Source: Cycas panzhihuaensis (Eukaryota > Cycadophyta). From it: 64,000 nt of DNA. The notes under the pieces are model-generated. The model worked only from the letters and a program-made list of their open reading frames with translations, searched no databases and was not told where the DNA came from. Every line of letters begins with the position of its first letter. Positions within the stretch are counted from its first letter, which is position 1. The stretch lies in contig CM041465.1 of assembly GCA_023213395.1 (NCBI GenBank), forward strand, positions 147,939,741-148,003,740, given 5' to 3'. A program made the position numbers and the translations under genes. This document shows positions 34,401 to 45,020 of this stretch, one piece after another.

Positions 34401-34413
34401 TGGTATCAGAGTT
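34401..34413 (+). other. element-7 primer binding site
   Basis: TGGTATCAGAGTT, complementary to initiator Met tRNA over 11-12 bases, directly abuts the LTR end. Confidence 0.85.
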
Positions 34414-34732
34414 GGACTAAAGGGACAAAATCTTAGAAGCTTTAATATATAGTTCTTCAAGGGTTACAAAGTTTGTTTTCTTAAGCAATTGGTCACATAG
34501 TTGAAGGAACTAAAGGGACCACCTAGTGGAGGCTTTAGGAAAATTTTGAAATGTAAGGATAGATATGTTTAGCCATTTTAATTTTAGATTTATTCTATTA
34601 TTAGAACCTTGCTTAGTACTTAGTTTAACCTGTTAAAATGTTTTTGAAGAGTTGTTTCATCATAAATTTTTTAATATATTTGGGGTTGATTTTTGAGGTG
34701 ATCTAAGGTTACAAATAAGAGAAATTGATGCG
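34414..34732 (+). other. element-7 leader remnant
   Basis: Non-coding sequence after the primer site. It ends at AGAAA (34,733-34,737), the target duplication of element-6. No gag start is visible, so the family of element-7 is unknown. Confidence 0.45.
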
Positions 34733-34737
34733 AGAAA

Positions 34738-35161
34738 TGTTGGAGTTAATGCTAATCAATCTACTCCCACCTTCCAACCAGAAGTGCACACCTCACACTC
34801 ATCAATTTACACATGTGGGTGCTCACATGTGTAGGTAATTATAAGGTAAGTTTAATTTGATTTAAGTTAATTTGAGTTAAATTATTTAAATTTTAGGGGT
34901 TGAAGAGTTTCCTTCCTCCCCCAAACTATATATTTTGAGGGGTGTGCAACCCTGGTGTCTTTAGACACCACCTTCATTGTGAGCATTTGTAATACTCTTT
35001 TCACAACATGGATTGAATATACAAGTTTTATGTGTTTATGCTACTATGCAACAATGATGTATTGATTTATGATTATCTCTTTTATGTTCTGCCCTGTTCC
35101 CCATGATTATTTCTCCTATATTTAGTATCAGAGCATTTAGGCCTACATTCTAGTTCATTCA
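34738..35161 (+). repeat. element-6 5' LTR
   Basis: It begins TGTTGGAGTTAATG and ends GTTCATTCA. A TATA-like ACTATATATTTTG lies near 34,924. A second primer-site-like word, GTATCAGAGCATTTAGG, sits inside the LTR about 40 bp before its end (35,123-35,140) and is also present in the 3' LTR. The partner LTR has a roughly 30-bp expansion of a GAGTTAAGTTATT-type repeat. Confidence 0.9.
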
Positions 35162-35163
35162 TT

Positions 35164-35176
35164 TGGTATCAGAGCC
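35164..35176 (+). other. element-6 primer binding site
   Basis: TGGTATCAGAGCC, a perfect initiator-Met complement, two bases after the LTR end at 35,161. This fixes the LTR boundary, since the earlier GTATCAGAGC word is repeated in both LTRs. Confidence 0.9.
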
Positions 35177-35950
35177 AGGTTGATCTATTAGCATTTTGCT
35201 AGCCTGTTGAAGTTTTTGTGAAGAAAAAAGAAGATTTATTAGCATTTTTAAGCAAATCTACTCAAAGTACGCAATGTTGGTTATATTTATTTTCTATAAA
35301 GCTTATTAGCAAGTTTTTTTTATTTTTTATCAGAGATTTGATTATTCTTGAAGATATACTTGTGATATAACAAACATATTTTAGATTTATCTTCATATTT
35401 GTGCAGGTGCATAGCTGCAAACAATAAATATCAAGTTGTTATCACTTTACCAAAGGTTTTATCAATATGTTTTATATATTTTTATCATATATTTGATATT
35501 TTCAAGCATATTTTGTCTATTTATCCAATACTTTTTTCAAATATGTGCAGGAGTACATCTACAAGCAATATTTATTCAAAGTTTTCTTCAGATCTGTTAT
35601 ATATCCTTTAGATTTGTTATATATTCTTCGGATATGCTATATATTCTTTCAGATATGCAATATTGGCTACAAATCTTCCATATTTATTTTAGATTTGCAA
35701 TACTTATTCAAGTTTTCTTTCATATCTGTGTATTTTTTCATATATTTGACCATTTTTTTCAAGTTTTTTTTCAGATCTGCAAGTTGTGGTGCATATTCAG
35801 CCCAACAAGCCATATTTTATAGCAGATCTGCCTGCTGGAGAAATCTATTTGAAGCTTCGATTTGTGTGGAAGAAGATCTCACCTTCAGAAATCAACCTGC
35901 TACAAATATACTACAATTGTTTACCCAGTTCCTTGTTTTATTTCATATTT

Positions 35951-36004
<54 letters not shown>

Positions 36005-36980
36005 TGGTTTTCTAATATATCTACTTCAAAATATTTGAAATATTTTAGATTCAAACATATGTATCTTGGTTCTTTTATATACTTGCTTCAGTATATTTGA
36101 AAATTTTAATTTTTTTAGCTCTGTTGCATGACTTTGAAAGATTTAATATCACTTGTAGGAGTTAGAAGATATTCTTTTGTATTCGTGTTCATTCGGATCT
36201 AGTTTAATATTTTTTGGTTGAATATTTATATTACAAATCTATATTATTCTACCTACATAAATAAGAGAAATTTGTAACCAAGCCATTAATATAGCTTCCA
36301 ACTAAATACATGCTTAAGAAGAAGCTTCTCCTATTATTTTAAAGCAATATTAATGTGTGAATCAAGTGCTTTCATCTTTGGTAATATAGCCATTTCATAT
36401 TTGGTGCTTCCAAAAATTTCTTGGAGTGCTTATTTTTTGACAAAATTTCATCAACAAAGAAATACGCGAGCATTTTTACAAAATAAACCAAAGTAATAAC
36501 AAATATGTAACTTCAATTAAATATATACAATTTGTATAAAACTCCCATCTATAAGGTTTATGCCTTCATACACACTCTTGCTCTAATAACAAGGGACTAT
36601 TTTTCCCCCTCTGATAAGGCAAGTTCCCACATCTTCTCGAGGTGCTTCAATTTCATTTTTGTCAAGTTGCCTTTGTTGTTGTTGGTAGAATATTTTTGAA
36701 ACAATATAGCTCTCAAAATCTATTTATCTCTACCTCAAAGGCAAGCATTCTTTCCTATCTTGGAACTCTAAGATACATAATCACAATTGAAAAATAGAAA
36801 AAGCCTTTCTAGTTCTTTGATATATCTGTTCAGTCTTTTAAGACTCCCTTAAAACCACCACTATCATCCATTTTTTAATAGAAAAAGCATTTATAATGAA
36901 TTAAGAAAATATGTAGGATGATTGAAAAACAATAGGAATAACATAAACAATAAAAGTCTGTGAAGATTGGAGTTCAAAGC
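35177..36980 (+). other. element-6 internal non-coding region with T-rich repeats and AC/AT microsatellites
   Basis: Positions 35,400-35,790 are made of loosely repeated T-rich words around CAGAT(C/T)TG..ATAT.TTCTT. They give artificial Phe/Ile/Tyr-rich open frames on the plus strand that should not be called genes. A pure (AC)n run at about 35,952-35,990 passes into (AT)n to about 36,004. The rest is AT-rich with nothing recognisable. Confidence 0.6.
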
Positions 36981-36987
36981 TCTTCAC

Positions 36988-37415
36988 ATTAATAGCATTC
37001 TGTTTTTCAACATCCATATACGCATTGTTGTAGTAGCGATGAAGTGCCCTGAAAATTTCTTGTGAATGAGTTGATACTTTCCATTAACCTCGTCTCTCAC
37101 AAAATATCTTATTATGAGCAGCAAAGCCACTATATTGCAAAGAAAGAGTATCACCCATATTCTCATACAACCCTATTAGAGCTTCAGCTAATCTAGTATC
37201 TAAATCATTTTTGTTTGCATATCAATTAAGCCCAAAGCAACAAGTTGACGACCTAAAACAACTAGTCCATATGCGTAGTGGGCAACATTTGTACGATCAA
37301 GACAATCAATACAATTTGTCCATAGAACTCCTCTTTGAAAAATAGGTTTATTCTTTAATCATTTCTCATTACTTATTCCTGAAACACCATCACTGTTGCA
37401 AGGGTTTGATTTCCT
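36988..37415 (-). pseudogene. captured fragment of a SAC-domain phosphoinositide phosphatase gene
   Basis: On minus, in antisense to element-6, the sequence encodes GVLWTNCIDCLDRTNVAHYAYG (37,285-37,334), carrying the SAC active-site motif CX5R(T). It is followed by LGRQLVALGLID, and after a frame shift near 37,215 by LIGLYENMGDTLSLQYSG, AAHNKIFCERRG, a stop for Gln (about 37,084-37,086), then ALHRYYNNAYMDVEKQNAIN. The order and content match plant SAC-type phosphoinositide phosphatases, which remove phosphate from membrane phosphoinositides. Coding similarity ends at AAT|GTGAAG near 36,988, a possible splice donor. It is a broken partial copy of a host gene, not a working gene. Confidence 0.85.
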
Positions 37416-37539
37416 TCGCATTAATAGTTGCATTCTTGAAACCAGTAGCTTCTCTAGAATCTCTTTAACAAGAAGCCGTTGTCTTTCTCCACCATAGCAA
37501 GTGGTTCAACTTGAATCTAGAGAGAGAAGAGTTCTCTGC

Positions 37540-37861
37540 TTGACCATTGGAGAGCTTAGCGTATCCAACCTATCCTACGTCACTGGTCAAGACTAAAATC
37601 TCATCCTCTGCTTCCAGCGACGATCCCCACTTCCTCAGCTCTCCTCTGCATATTCTCCCTGTGGAATCGTCTGCTGTCTGTCGTGTGACAGTGGAATTGC
37701 CTCGCGTAGGTCTATTGTGTCAGCTCTCATCGACTGCTGCTCCTTCCCTTCGGTCTGTTGTCCGTGATTCTTGACAAGTGCGGCCCAGCGGCTCCTCATG
37801 CAGCGACGTTTGCGCGACAACGCCGCACCCAAAAGAAAATTAAAAAAAAAAAAAAAAAAAA
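37540..37861. other. GC-rich segment ending in a poly(A) run
   Basis: This segment is clearly richer in G+C than its surroundings and contains CpG-rich words (GCGACGATCC, GCAGCGACGTTTGCGCGAC). It ends in AAAATT followed by about 20 A (37,841-37,861). Both strands are open for 65-75 codons without a recognisable domain. It may be a captured first exon or UTR of a host gene, or an insertion of processed RNA. No origin can be named. Confidence 0.5.
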
Positions 37862-39116
37862 TTATATATTTCTTTATAAAGTTTTAAAAAATTAAATCAA
37901 ATTGTATAAAAGTTACAAATCTACTTTTAAAAACCCTAGACCCTCTTTAGCTTCAGCCCTTGGTCCTATACTATCCTCATATGACCATAACTTATCATTA
38001 AAGGGGGCTAACAAGCTTTTATAAACCCTTTTTTCTTTTTATTTTTTATTTTTATTTTTTTTTCATTTTACATAGGGTACCTGGCAAATTTTTCCATGTC
38101 TTCTCACAAAGTCATCAGTTTCTGACGAAACTAGTCCCATTGCATCCAGAATTTTCTGTAGTATGATTTTGACTGGTCATATGACCAATTTGGGGCTGAT
38201 TTGACCTATTTTCAATCAGTTTAAAGTCAATCGTTCAATTTTGAAGCCATTTTAAACTTTTTTACAAAATCATTTTTTTGTGAGGTTATATTTTATCTCC
38301 GGAAGACTGTTTTATGCTTGGATCTATTCTAAAGTCATCTACTATCAATAAATTTCATTACTATGTATTTATTTAATTTTTTAGAATTTATTTTAATCGT
38401 TATTTTAATCGACGGTATTTTTCAACACCTTTTAATATTTTTACCATAAAAGTACTTCTTGTTATTTTCATTATAACTTTTCTGTTTTATATCAGAATTC
38501 AGTTCCGTCAGTTTCATTGGAAATCTGACTCACACCTTTTTGAATTGACACTATTTTTTTTAAGTTTTGAAATGTTTTTTCAGATTTTTAAAATCATCAA
38601 AGTTGAGGTACTTAATAGCTTCTAATATACCATAATTACACATTTTGTATATATTATTTCTCAAATTTTTAATTGAAAAGTATATTGAGTAGCTTTTTAA
38701 ATCATAATTGATCATTTCACAACATTCTATAAGTATTTTATTAGCATTTTTATGATATTTTGATCCCTAAACTCTCGTTAGGCCTAAAAAAGAGGATTGT
38801 ATCTTCGATTCATTAAATATTGACTTCTAGGAACCCATCCTCAAAACGGTCAGTTCCATTGAATACATATTTTATTAATCTTCAATCTGATAAAGTTTGA
38901 TTTTATTCTGATATTGTTCAGTACAACTTTGAAGATGCTAAACTTAAACATTCAAGTATATCTTAATAGGCTTGTTTTCTAACTTTTCTAAAAATTGCTT
39001 ATATATTTATTATATTTCAAAGTTTATCTGAAATTAGATCTTATAAGTTTGCCATTTATTGAGTTCTTTGATTTTGTAAAAGTATATTCTTTTTATGTAC
39101 TAAAGTTTTATGTAAA
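37862..39116 (+). other. element-6 AT-rich non-coding region before gag
   Basis: About 1.25 kb, AT-rich, with no domain. It could be a gag leader of an ancestral element or another captured piece. Confidence 0.4.
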
Positions 39117-39446
39117 ATGACATTCAATCTTGATCAAGTACAATTTCTTATATTTGATGGCCATAATTTTTCACTATGGCACAAAACTATGCAAAATTAT
39201 TTTGTTACGTATGACCTTTAGAAATATTTGCAAGATACCTATGATGTTAATATTAAAGAAAATCTTAGAAAATACAATGAAGCCTTAGCTTTAATATTTT
39301 ATACTATGAATAATGATGTCTTTTCTAAAGTTTATGAATTAACAACTTCTAAACCTGTATGGGATGTTTTGATTTCCACTTATGGGGGAGATACCCTCAA
39401 TGAATTTAACATTGATATTGAATATGTGAGACAGGTGCTAGAATAG
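39117..39446 (+). pseudogene. element-6 gag-like gene (UBN2/DUF4219 type)
   Basis: From the ATG at 39,117 the frame reads MTFNLDQVQFLIFDGHNFSL, the N-terminal pattern of copia-type gag. After one in-frame stop (for Trp, near 39,219) it continues to ALIFYTMNNDVF and ELTTSKPVWDVLISTYGGD, the UBN2 pattern (usually KEAWDxL). A stop ends it at 39,446; degenerate coding continues to about 39,770. No zinc knuckle, protease or later domain follows before the polypurine tract. It is the only retroelement protein in element-6. Confidence 0.7.
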
Positions 39447-39841
39447 GTGAATTGTAATGAAAAGACCAAGGAAGATTCAAATCAAATGCATGATCATCTT
39501 GTTGCACAAGAACCTGATCTTTCATTTGAGGGGAAGAGATATGATGATATAACAGTTGCATATAACACAAAGTTTTCAGAAGACAATGTTTAAGTTCAAA
39601 GTTTTCTTAATGTTCCAGTTGACAAAGTCAAAGTTGTAGCTATACATACATATTTGAATCAAGCTACATTTACTTAAAGATTTTGTGCATCATTTAATGA
39701 TGAAGACATACACATTGGTAAAATGATGAAGCAAGTTGATAATGATTAAGCCAGAAGAAAAAAATTTTAAATTTTTTTTAAGTACAAATTCCACAAATTT
39801 AAAGAGAAAACATTGTTCATGATGATAAGTAATGGGGGGAA

Positions 39842-40295
39842 TGTTGGGGTTAATGTTCATCACCCTACTCCCACCTTCCATCCAAGAGTATACACCTCAC
39901 ACTCATCAATTTACACATGTGGGTGCTCACATGTGTAGGTAAGTATAAGGTAAGTTTAATTTGATTTAAGTTAATTTGAGTTAAGTTATTTTGAGTTAAG
40001 TTATTATTTTATTGTTATTTGAATTTTAGGGGTTGAGGAGTTTCCCTTCTCCCCCAAACTATATATTTTGAGGGGTGTGCAACCCTAGTGTCTTTAGACA
40101 CTGTCTTTATTGTGGACATTTGTAATACTCTCTTCACAACATGGATTGAATATACAAGTTTTATGTGTTTATGCTACTATGCAACAATGATGTATTAATT
40201 TATGATTATCTCTTTTATGTTCTGGCATGTTCTCCATGATTATTTTTTCTTACATTTGGTATCAGAGCATTTAGGCCTGCATTCTAATTCCTTTA
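39842..40295 (+). repeat. element-6 3' LTR
   Basis: It begins TGTTGGGGTTAATG after the purine tract and ends ATTCCTTTA, followed by AGAAA. It carries the same internal GTATCAGAGCATTTAGG word as the 5' LTR. Confidence 0.9.
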
Positions 40296-40300
40296 AGAAA

Positions 40301-41217
40301 TAAAGAGATTTGGTGACTTTGTTGATCTTGTGGGCCTAATTTTAAGCATGCTTATGTTGATTGAAAGGTCACAAATATGATATTTAGAAGCTAAAAATTG
40401 TGCATATCTTATTGGTGTATGGCACATGCTTTACATGCCAGTGGGCATACTATAAAGGAGTCTGGTACAACAATTAAATGAGTATTATTTGACCATCCAC
40501 AGTGTTAAAAAATGACTCCCTGAGTCATGTAGAAATCAATTTTGAAGTGAAGTTAAAGCAACCGATTGAAGGGTTTGAAGTTCTACTTGACCTTATGAAT
40601 CTCATGTCAATATAGAGCTTTCCTATATGATTCTACAGAAAGAAATATTAGAAAGAAGAAATAACAGTATATCTCATTAAATACACAAACTTTCTGATGT
40701 TAAAAAATGTATGACTACCTATTTTTTTAGAAAGGGATTATATAAATATTGATGAAAGGGCATATCATGGAATGTATGTTTAGATGTATCAATAAGTTAT
40801 CTAATTGTAAACTCATACGAATCTTGTAAAGAAAGACGATGGTGGATGAATGTCATTAAACCCATAACTATGGTAGAACAATAACCCAAACAAAACTAGA
40901 TATGAATAGAGGCTTGAAAAGTGCTTGCAGAGGCACAACACTTAGATAAAAGTACACAAGATCAGGCAAACTTAGATTATGCCATGGTGAAATATTAGCA
41001 AAAATGGCCCTAGTTGCCTCTTACCACGATGATCATTATGAAAGCATGGTGGATTTGAATATATGAATGAAGAATGATTGTGGTGACCCTTGCTAGTATG
41101 TAAACACCAAAGTGTTTAGCTAAACACCAAAGTGTTTTTGTATGCTTAAAGAATAGTTAAACAATCTATATAGCATCAATATTTTTAATGCATGGAATGA
41201 AGATGGCCATTTTCAAG
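40301..41217. other. unassigned stretch, perhaps element-7 interior
   Basis: No coding domain is recognisable. It holds two direct copies of the palindromic 16-mer AAACACCAAAGTGTTT at 41,102-41,117 and 41,122-41,137. By position it should contain the rest of element-7. Confidence 0.4.
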
Positions 41218-41495
41218 TGTTAAAATTAATGTGCACTTCATTATAGTATTACGCATTTCATTATGTGCACTTAATGATGTTAATAATATGCACTTTATTA
41301 GTGAGCTAACTAATGAGAGGTTAGTTGGTCTCACACGGTTTCCTCAACTCATTAATATACTCATTAAAATAAGGAGTGAATCATTGCTTCATTAATGGTT
41401 TTTCAACCATAAAACATTAGGGGTAATTATATTAAAACTTGCAGTAGATACAAGCATATATTCTGGATGATTAATAAGTGATCTTCATTATTATC

Positions 41496-42547
41496 TGATC
41501 CCAGAAGAGCTTAGTTGGTGAAGAAATCAATTATCACCCTTTCCTCCTTGAGATCCTGGGAGTTAGTGTAGAAAGCTCAATAACATCAAAACAACAATGA
41601 GCCCATGAAAGGAAAATTCTACACCAAATCAATTATTCTTGACATTGATCCAAAAGTATGAGGAGTAATACTTTTATTAAACCATGAAAATCTCCATTTA
41701 ATGGTGGAGAAATCAACTAGCAAAAGAATGGTAAAATTACAAGGAATAAATGTTACAATTATACAATAAGGGGGACTCAAACCCTCCAAATACTTCTCCA
41801 AGGATGCTTCCCAAGTCAAGTCTCCAAGAACCACCTCTCCAACTTGTAGTAGGTCTCAATTTATAGAAAGAAACCAAAATTGCATGTTTAACAAGTGGCA
41901 ATCATGCAAGTATAACCACTAACCACCAGAATGCATGTTGTCCAAGTGGCCTTCATGCAATTCTTAAAAAGTTACAATTTGTAACAGATCTTAACGTACT
42001 CCAATTTGGCTCAAATTTGGTTCACGTATAGGAACGCATGTTCTCTCATCTTCCTCAAATTTTTAGCTCATTTGGATGTCATTTGGTTGCATTGTTATTC
42101 ATTTAATAAATATATATATTTGCTATTTTTCTACTGTCCAAGTGGCCTTCATGCAATTCTTAAAAGTTGCAGCTTGTAACTGACCTTAACGAACTCCAAT
42201 TCAGCTCAAATTTAGTACACGTATAGGAACACATGTCTCCTCCGCTTCCTCAAAATTTTAGCTCATTTGGATGTCATGTGGCCATATTTCTATTTATATA
42301 ATTATAATATATATTTTCTATTTTTTTTGCTAGCTGTGGGATTAATTTTATGTAAAAACATGGCTTGAACTCTAATCAAATGATATTTTCTGAACCCCAC
42401 CTTTTGTACACATATAGTGAGATGTGTCTTCTCCATTTACACAAAATTTCATATAATTTTGATGTTATTTGGCCATATCTCTTTCTGTTATACCCATGCT
42501 TAGAATTTTCTGCATCCTGTAAACATATGGTAGATCCTCCTGGATTA
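41496..42547 (-). repeat. gypsy-8 3' LTR with internal tandem repeats
   Basis: This LTR contains two tandem units of 196 bp (from 41,941 and from 42,137, both starting TCCAAGTGGCC) and a more diverged third unit from about 42,333. It ends ...CCTGGATTA at 42,547, where the partner ends CCTAGATCA. A TATA-like TATAAATTGAG (minus) is near 41,850. Confidence 0.9.
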
Positions 42548-42560
42548 TGGCTCCCCCTTT
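42548..42560 (-). other. gypsy-8 polypurine tract
   Basis: AAAGGGGGAGCCA on minus directly abuts the 3' LTR. Confidence 0.8.
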
Positions 42561-42615
42561 CTTAGAAAATAGCCAACTCCTGTTTGGCTTAGAATTGGAG
42601 ATGGGGGAAGTGTTG

Positions 42616-45020
42616 TTATCCTTGTTGCCTACTAAACCACTTGGCCTTACTAGGCAATTGCCCTGCTACTCCAATCCTGAAAGATGCATGTGTCTTATGT
42701 CTTGTTTTGGTAGATTTTCTCTCCAAGATACAATCTTCATTGAGAGGCTCCTCACTTTCCAAATACAAATCATCAACTGAAGGTAAAGTGAAATGGTCAT
42801 GTTCCTCATCTAGCATGGAGGGCTCAAAGAGCTTTAATTATTCAGCATTTACTACTGAATATATTTGCATATAAGGTGGAAGATAAAGTTGGAAAGCATT
42901 GCAACCTACTTTTCTCAAAATCTTGAATGGTCCATACCTTATAGGTTTGAGTTTCTTGCCTTCTCCTTTTAACCTCTCCTTGCTCAAGTATAACCATACT
43001 AAATCTCCTTCTTGAAAAGTACACTCTTGCCTATGCTTGTCATGTCTTTCCTTGTACTTTTGTTGAGTCCTTAGAAGTTGATCATGTACTTCTTTGTGGA
43101 CTCTCTGTATCTTCTCCAAGTATCTTAAAGCCTTGTCATGCTCCTCCTTCTCTTTGTGGATCCTTCCTTAGCTTGCATGGAAAACTCTAAGTCAAATGGA
43201 CTTTGAGGTAAGTATCCCAAACAAACTTCAAAAGGTGCTTTAGAGTGTGATGCATGCATTGCTCTATTAAAAGCAAATTGTAGAAAAGCCAATGATTCAT
43301 CCCAAGTCTTTAGATGCTTGGAATTGTATCCCCTCAATAGATGTACCAAAGTTCATTCACTACTTGGTTTGTCCATCCTTTGAGGATGGAAACTTGTACT
43401 CCTCTTCAATTTGGTATCCATCATCTCCCATAGTGACTTCCAAAATGATGAAAGGAATCGAGTGTCCCGATCTGAAATGATAGAAGAAGGCAAGCCAAAA
43501 TTCTTCCATACATGCTCGAAGAATAATTCAATTGCTCATGTACTTGTGATTGTCTTCTTACAAGGTATTAGACATATCATTTTACTAAACCTATCTACAA
43601 CAACAATGAGATAATCATGTCCCTTCCTAGTCATGGGAAGTCCCCCTAAAAAATCAATGGAGATACTTTCCCAAGGCCTAGTGGGAATAGGAAGTGGTGT
43701 ATACAATCTTAATTTTCTAGAAGAAGGCTTAGAAGTATTACACATTACACATCCTTTTACATATTCTTTTACATCATTTTGCATTTTTGGCCATACAACA
43801 TATCTTCTCAAGTTTGATAAAGTCTTCTCTATACCAAAGTGACCAGCTACTTTAGAAGTATGGACTTCTCTAAGCCACTTGATCTTATCTCCTTTTGATG
43901 GAACATAGAGCTGCTCCCCTTTGAAAGGTAGACCATCCTTCCAAGCAAGCTGGGAAGGTCTTCCTTTCGCTAGGTTCTCTAATTCTTCCTTCAAAACTTT
44001 ATCTTCATGGTACAAGTCTTTGTACTCTTTATGATGCATTGGTTCCACCTACAAACTCATAAGAGAACTACAAACAAAAGTAGAAGAAGAAGTGGAACAA
44101 GGTGGTCTAGATAACATATCAGCAATTTTGTTATTAGATCCCTTTTTGTACTTAATTACAATCTTGAATTGTTGTAAATAACTCATCCACTTCATGTGTC
44201 TTGCTTGTTGTAATTTACTTAGAGTTTGTAAAAATTAAAGAGGCTTATGATCGGTATGAACTACAACCTCTTTTCTGAGCAAGTATGACCTCCAATGCTT
44301 GCATGCTTGATGAAGTGCGAACATTTCTTGATCATATGTTGGGTAGTTCTTCACTTGAGGGGTGAAGACTTCCGAATGGTAAGCGATAGGCTTCCCATCT
44401 TGAATAAGGATAGCTCCCATCACATTTCCACTTGCATCAACTTCTACTTCAAAAGGCCTTTATAAATTTGGCATTGCCAAAACCGGTGCTTCACAAATTT
44501 TCTTCTTCAAAAGAAGAAAGGCTTCTTCCTCCTTGGAACCCCAAGTAAACTTTCTACTAGATTTTGTCAATCCATGTAGAGGTGTTGCAACCTGTGAGAA
44601 ATGAAGAATAAACTTTCTCAAGTATTGACAAGCTCCTAAAAAACTTCTCACCTCTATGATGTTTGTTGGCCTAGGCCATTTGAGGATGGCTTGAGTCTTG
44701 GGTGAATCAATGCTCAACTTTCCTCCTCCAACCACAAAGCCTAAGAAGATCAAGTTCTCCTTGCCAAATTCACACTTCTTCACATTAAGCTTCAAATGAT
44801 GCTTAGCCATAGTCTTTAAAACTTCTTTTATGTGCTGCAAATGTTCCTCCCATGTGTTACTGAAAATCAAAATGTCATCAAGATAGACAACAACAAAATT
44901 ATCCAAGTAAGGCCTTAATATTTCATTCATTAGCCTCATGAATGTTACAGGAGCATTACACAATCCGAAAGGCATAACCATCCATTCAAAGAGTCCTTGC
45001 TTTGTTTTGAAGGCCGTCTT
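42616..45020 (-). pseudogene. gypsy-8 pol: RT palm, RNase H, integrase, tail
   Basis: Directly after a TGA for Trp (45,021-45,023), the RT palm is open at 44,460-44,981 with MPFGLCNAPVTFMRLMN and catalytic VYLDDILIFS. After one stop RNase H reads VDASGNVMGAIL, TYDQEMFALHQACKHWRSYL and VHTDHKPL. Integrase at 43,536-44,048 keeps the zinc set (VHTSKVAGHFG, CVMCN), SISIDFLGGLP (first Asp) and then IISDRDTRF (second Asp). The catalytic Glu segment near 43,360 is frame-shifted, and the in-frame codon reads as Lys (DGQTK). Next come KAPFEVCLGY, a GPY/F module (YGPFKIL, about 42,912-42,933) and a 66-residue tail ending at 42,616. Confidence 0.85.

Larger units (their letters stand above)
34738..40295 (+). 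mobile_element. element-6, gag-only LTR retroelement carrying host gene fragments
   Basis: LTRs at 34,738-35,161 and 39,842-40,295 are flanked by a perfect 5-bp duplication AGAAA (34,733-34,737 and 40,296-40,300). A perfect primer site TGGTATCAGAGCC (35,164-35,176) and a polypurine tract AATGGGGGGAA (39,831-39,841) are in place. The interior has one gag-like frame close to the 3' end and no protease, integrase, RT or RNase H. It also holds an antisense fragment of a SAC-domain phosphatase gene and a GC-rich segment of unknown origin ending in a poly(A) run. LTR identity is about 92% by eye. This fits a non-autonomous TR-GAG or LARD-like element that would depend on pol from another copia. Confidence 0.9.

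Noticed and set aside
35123-35140. First GTATCAGAGC word taken as the element-6 primer site
   Set aside because: The same word and 30 following bases recur in the 3' LTR, so it lies inside the LTR; the AGAAA duplication fixes the end at 35,161.
35399-36100. Several overlapping Phe/Ile/Tyr-rich open frames that look like membrane proteins
   Set aside because: They are read through T-rich degenerate repeats and an AC/AT microsatellite inside a non-coding element; no start context or family match.
36984-37334. SAC fragment as a working host gene
   Set aside because: Only part of one domain is present, with a frame shift and a stop, inside a retroelement bounded by target duplications.
37547-37774. 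75-codon GC-rich frame as a host protein
   Set aside because: The opposite strand is equally open and no domain or splice structure is visible; left as an unassigned segment.
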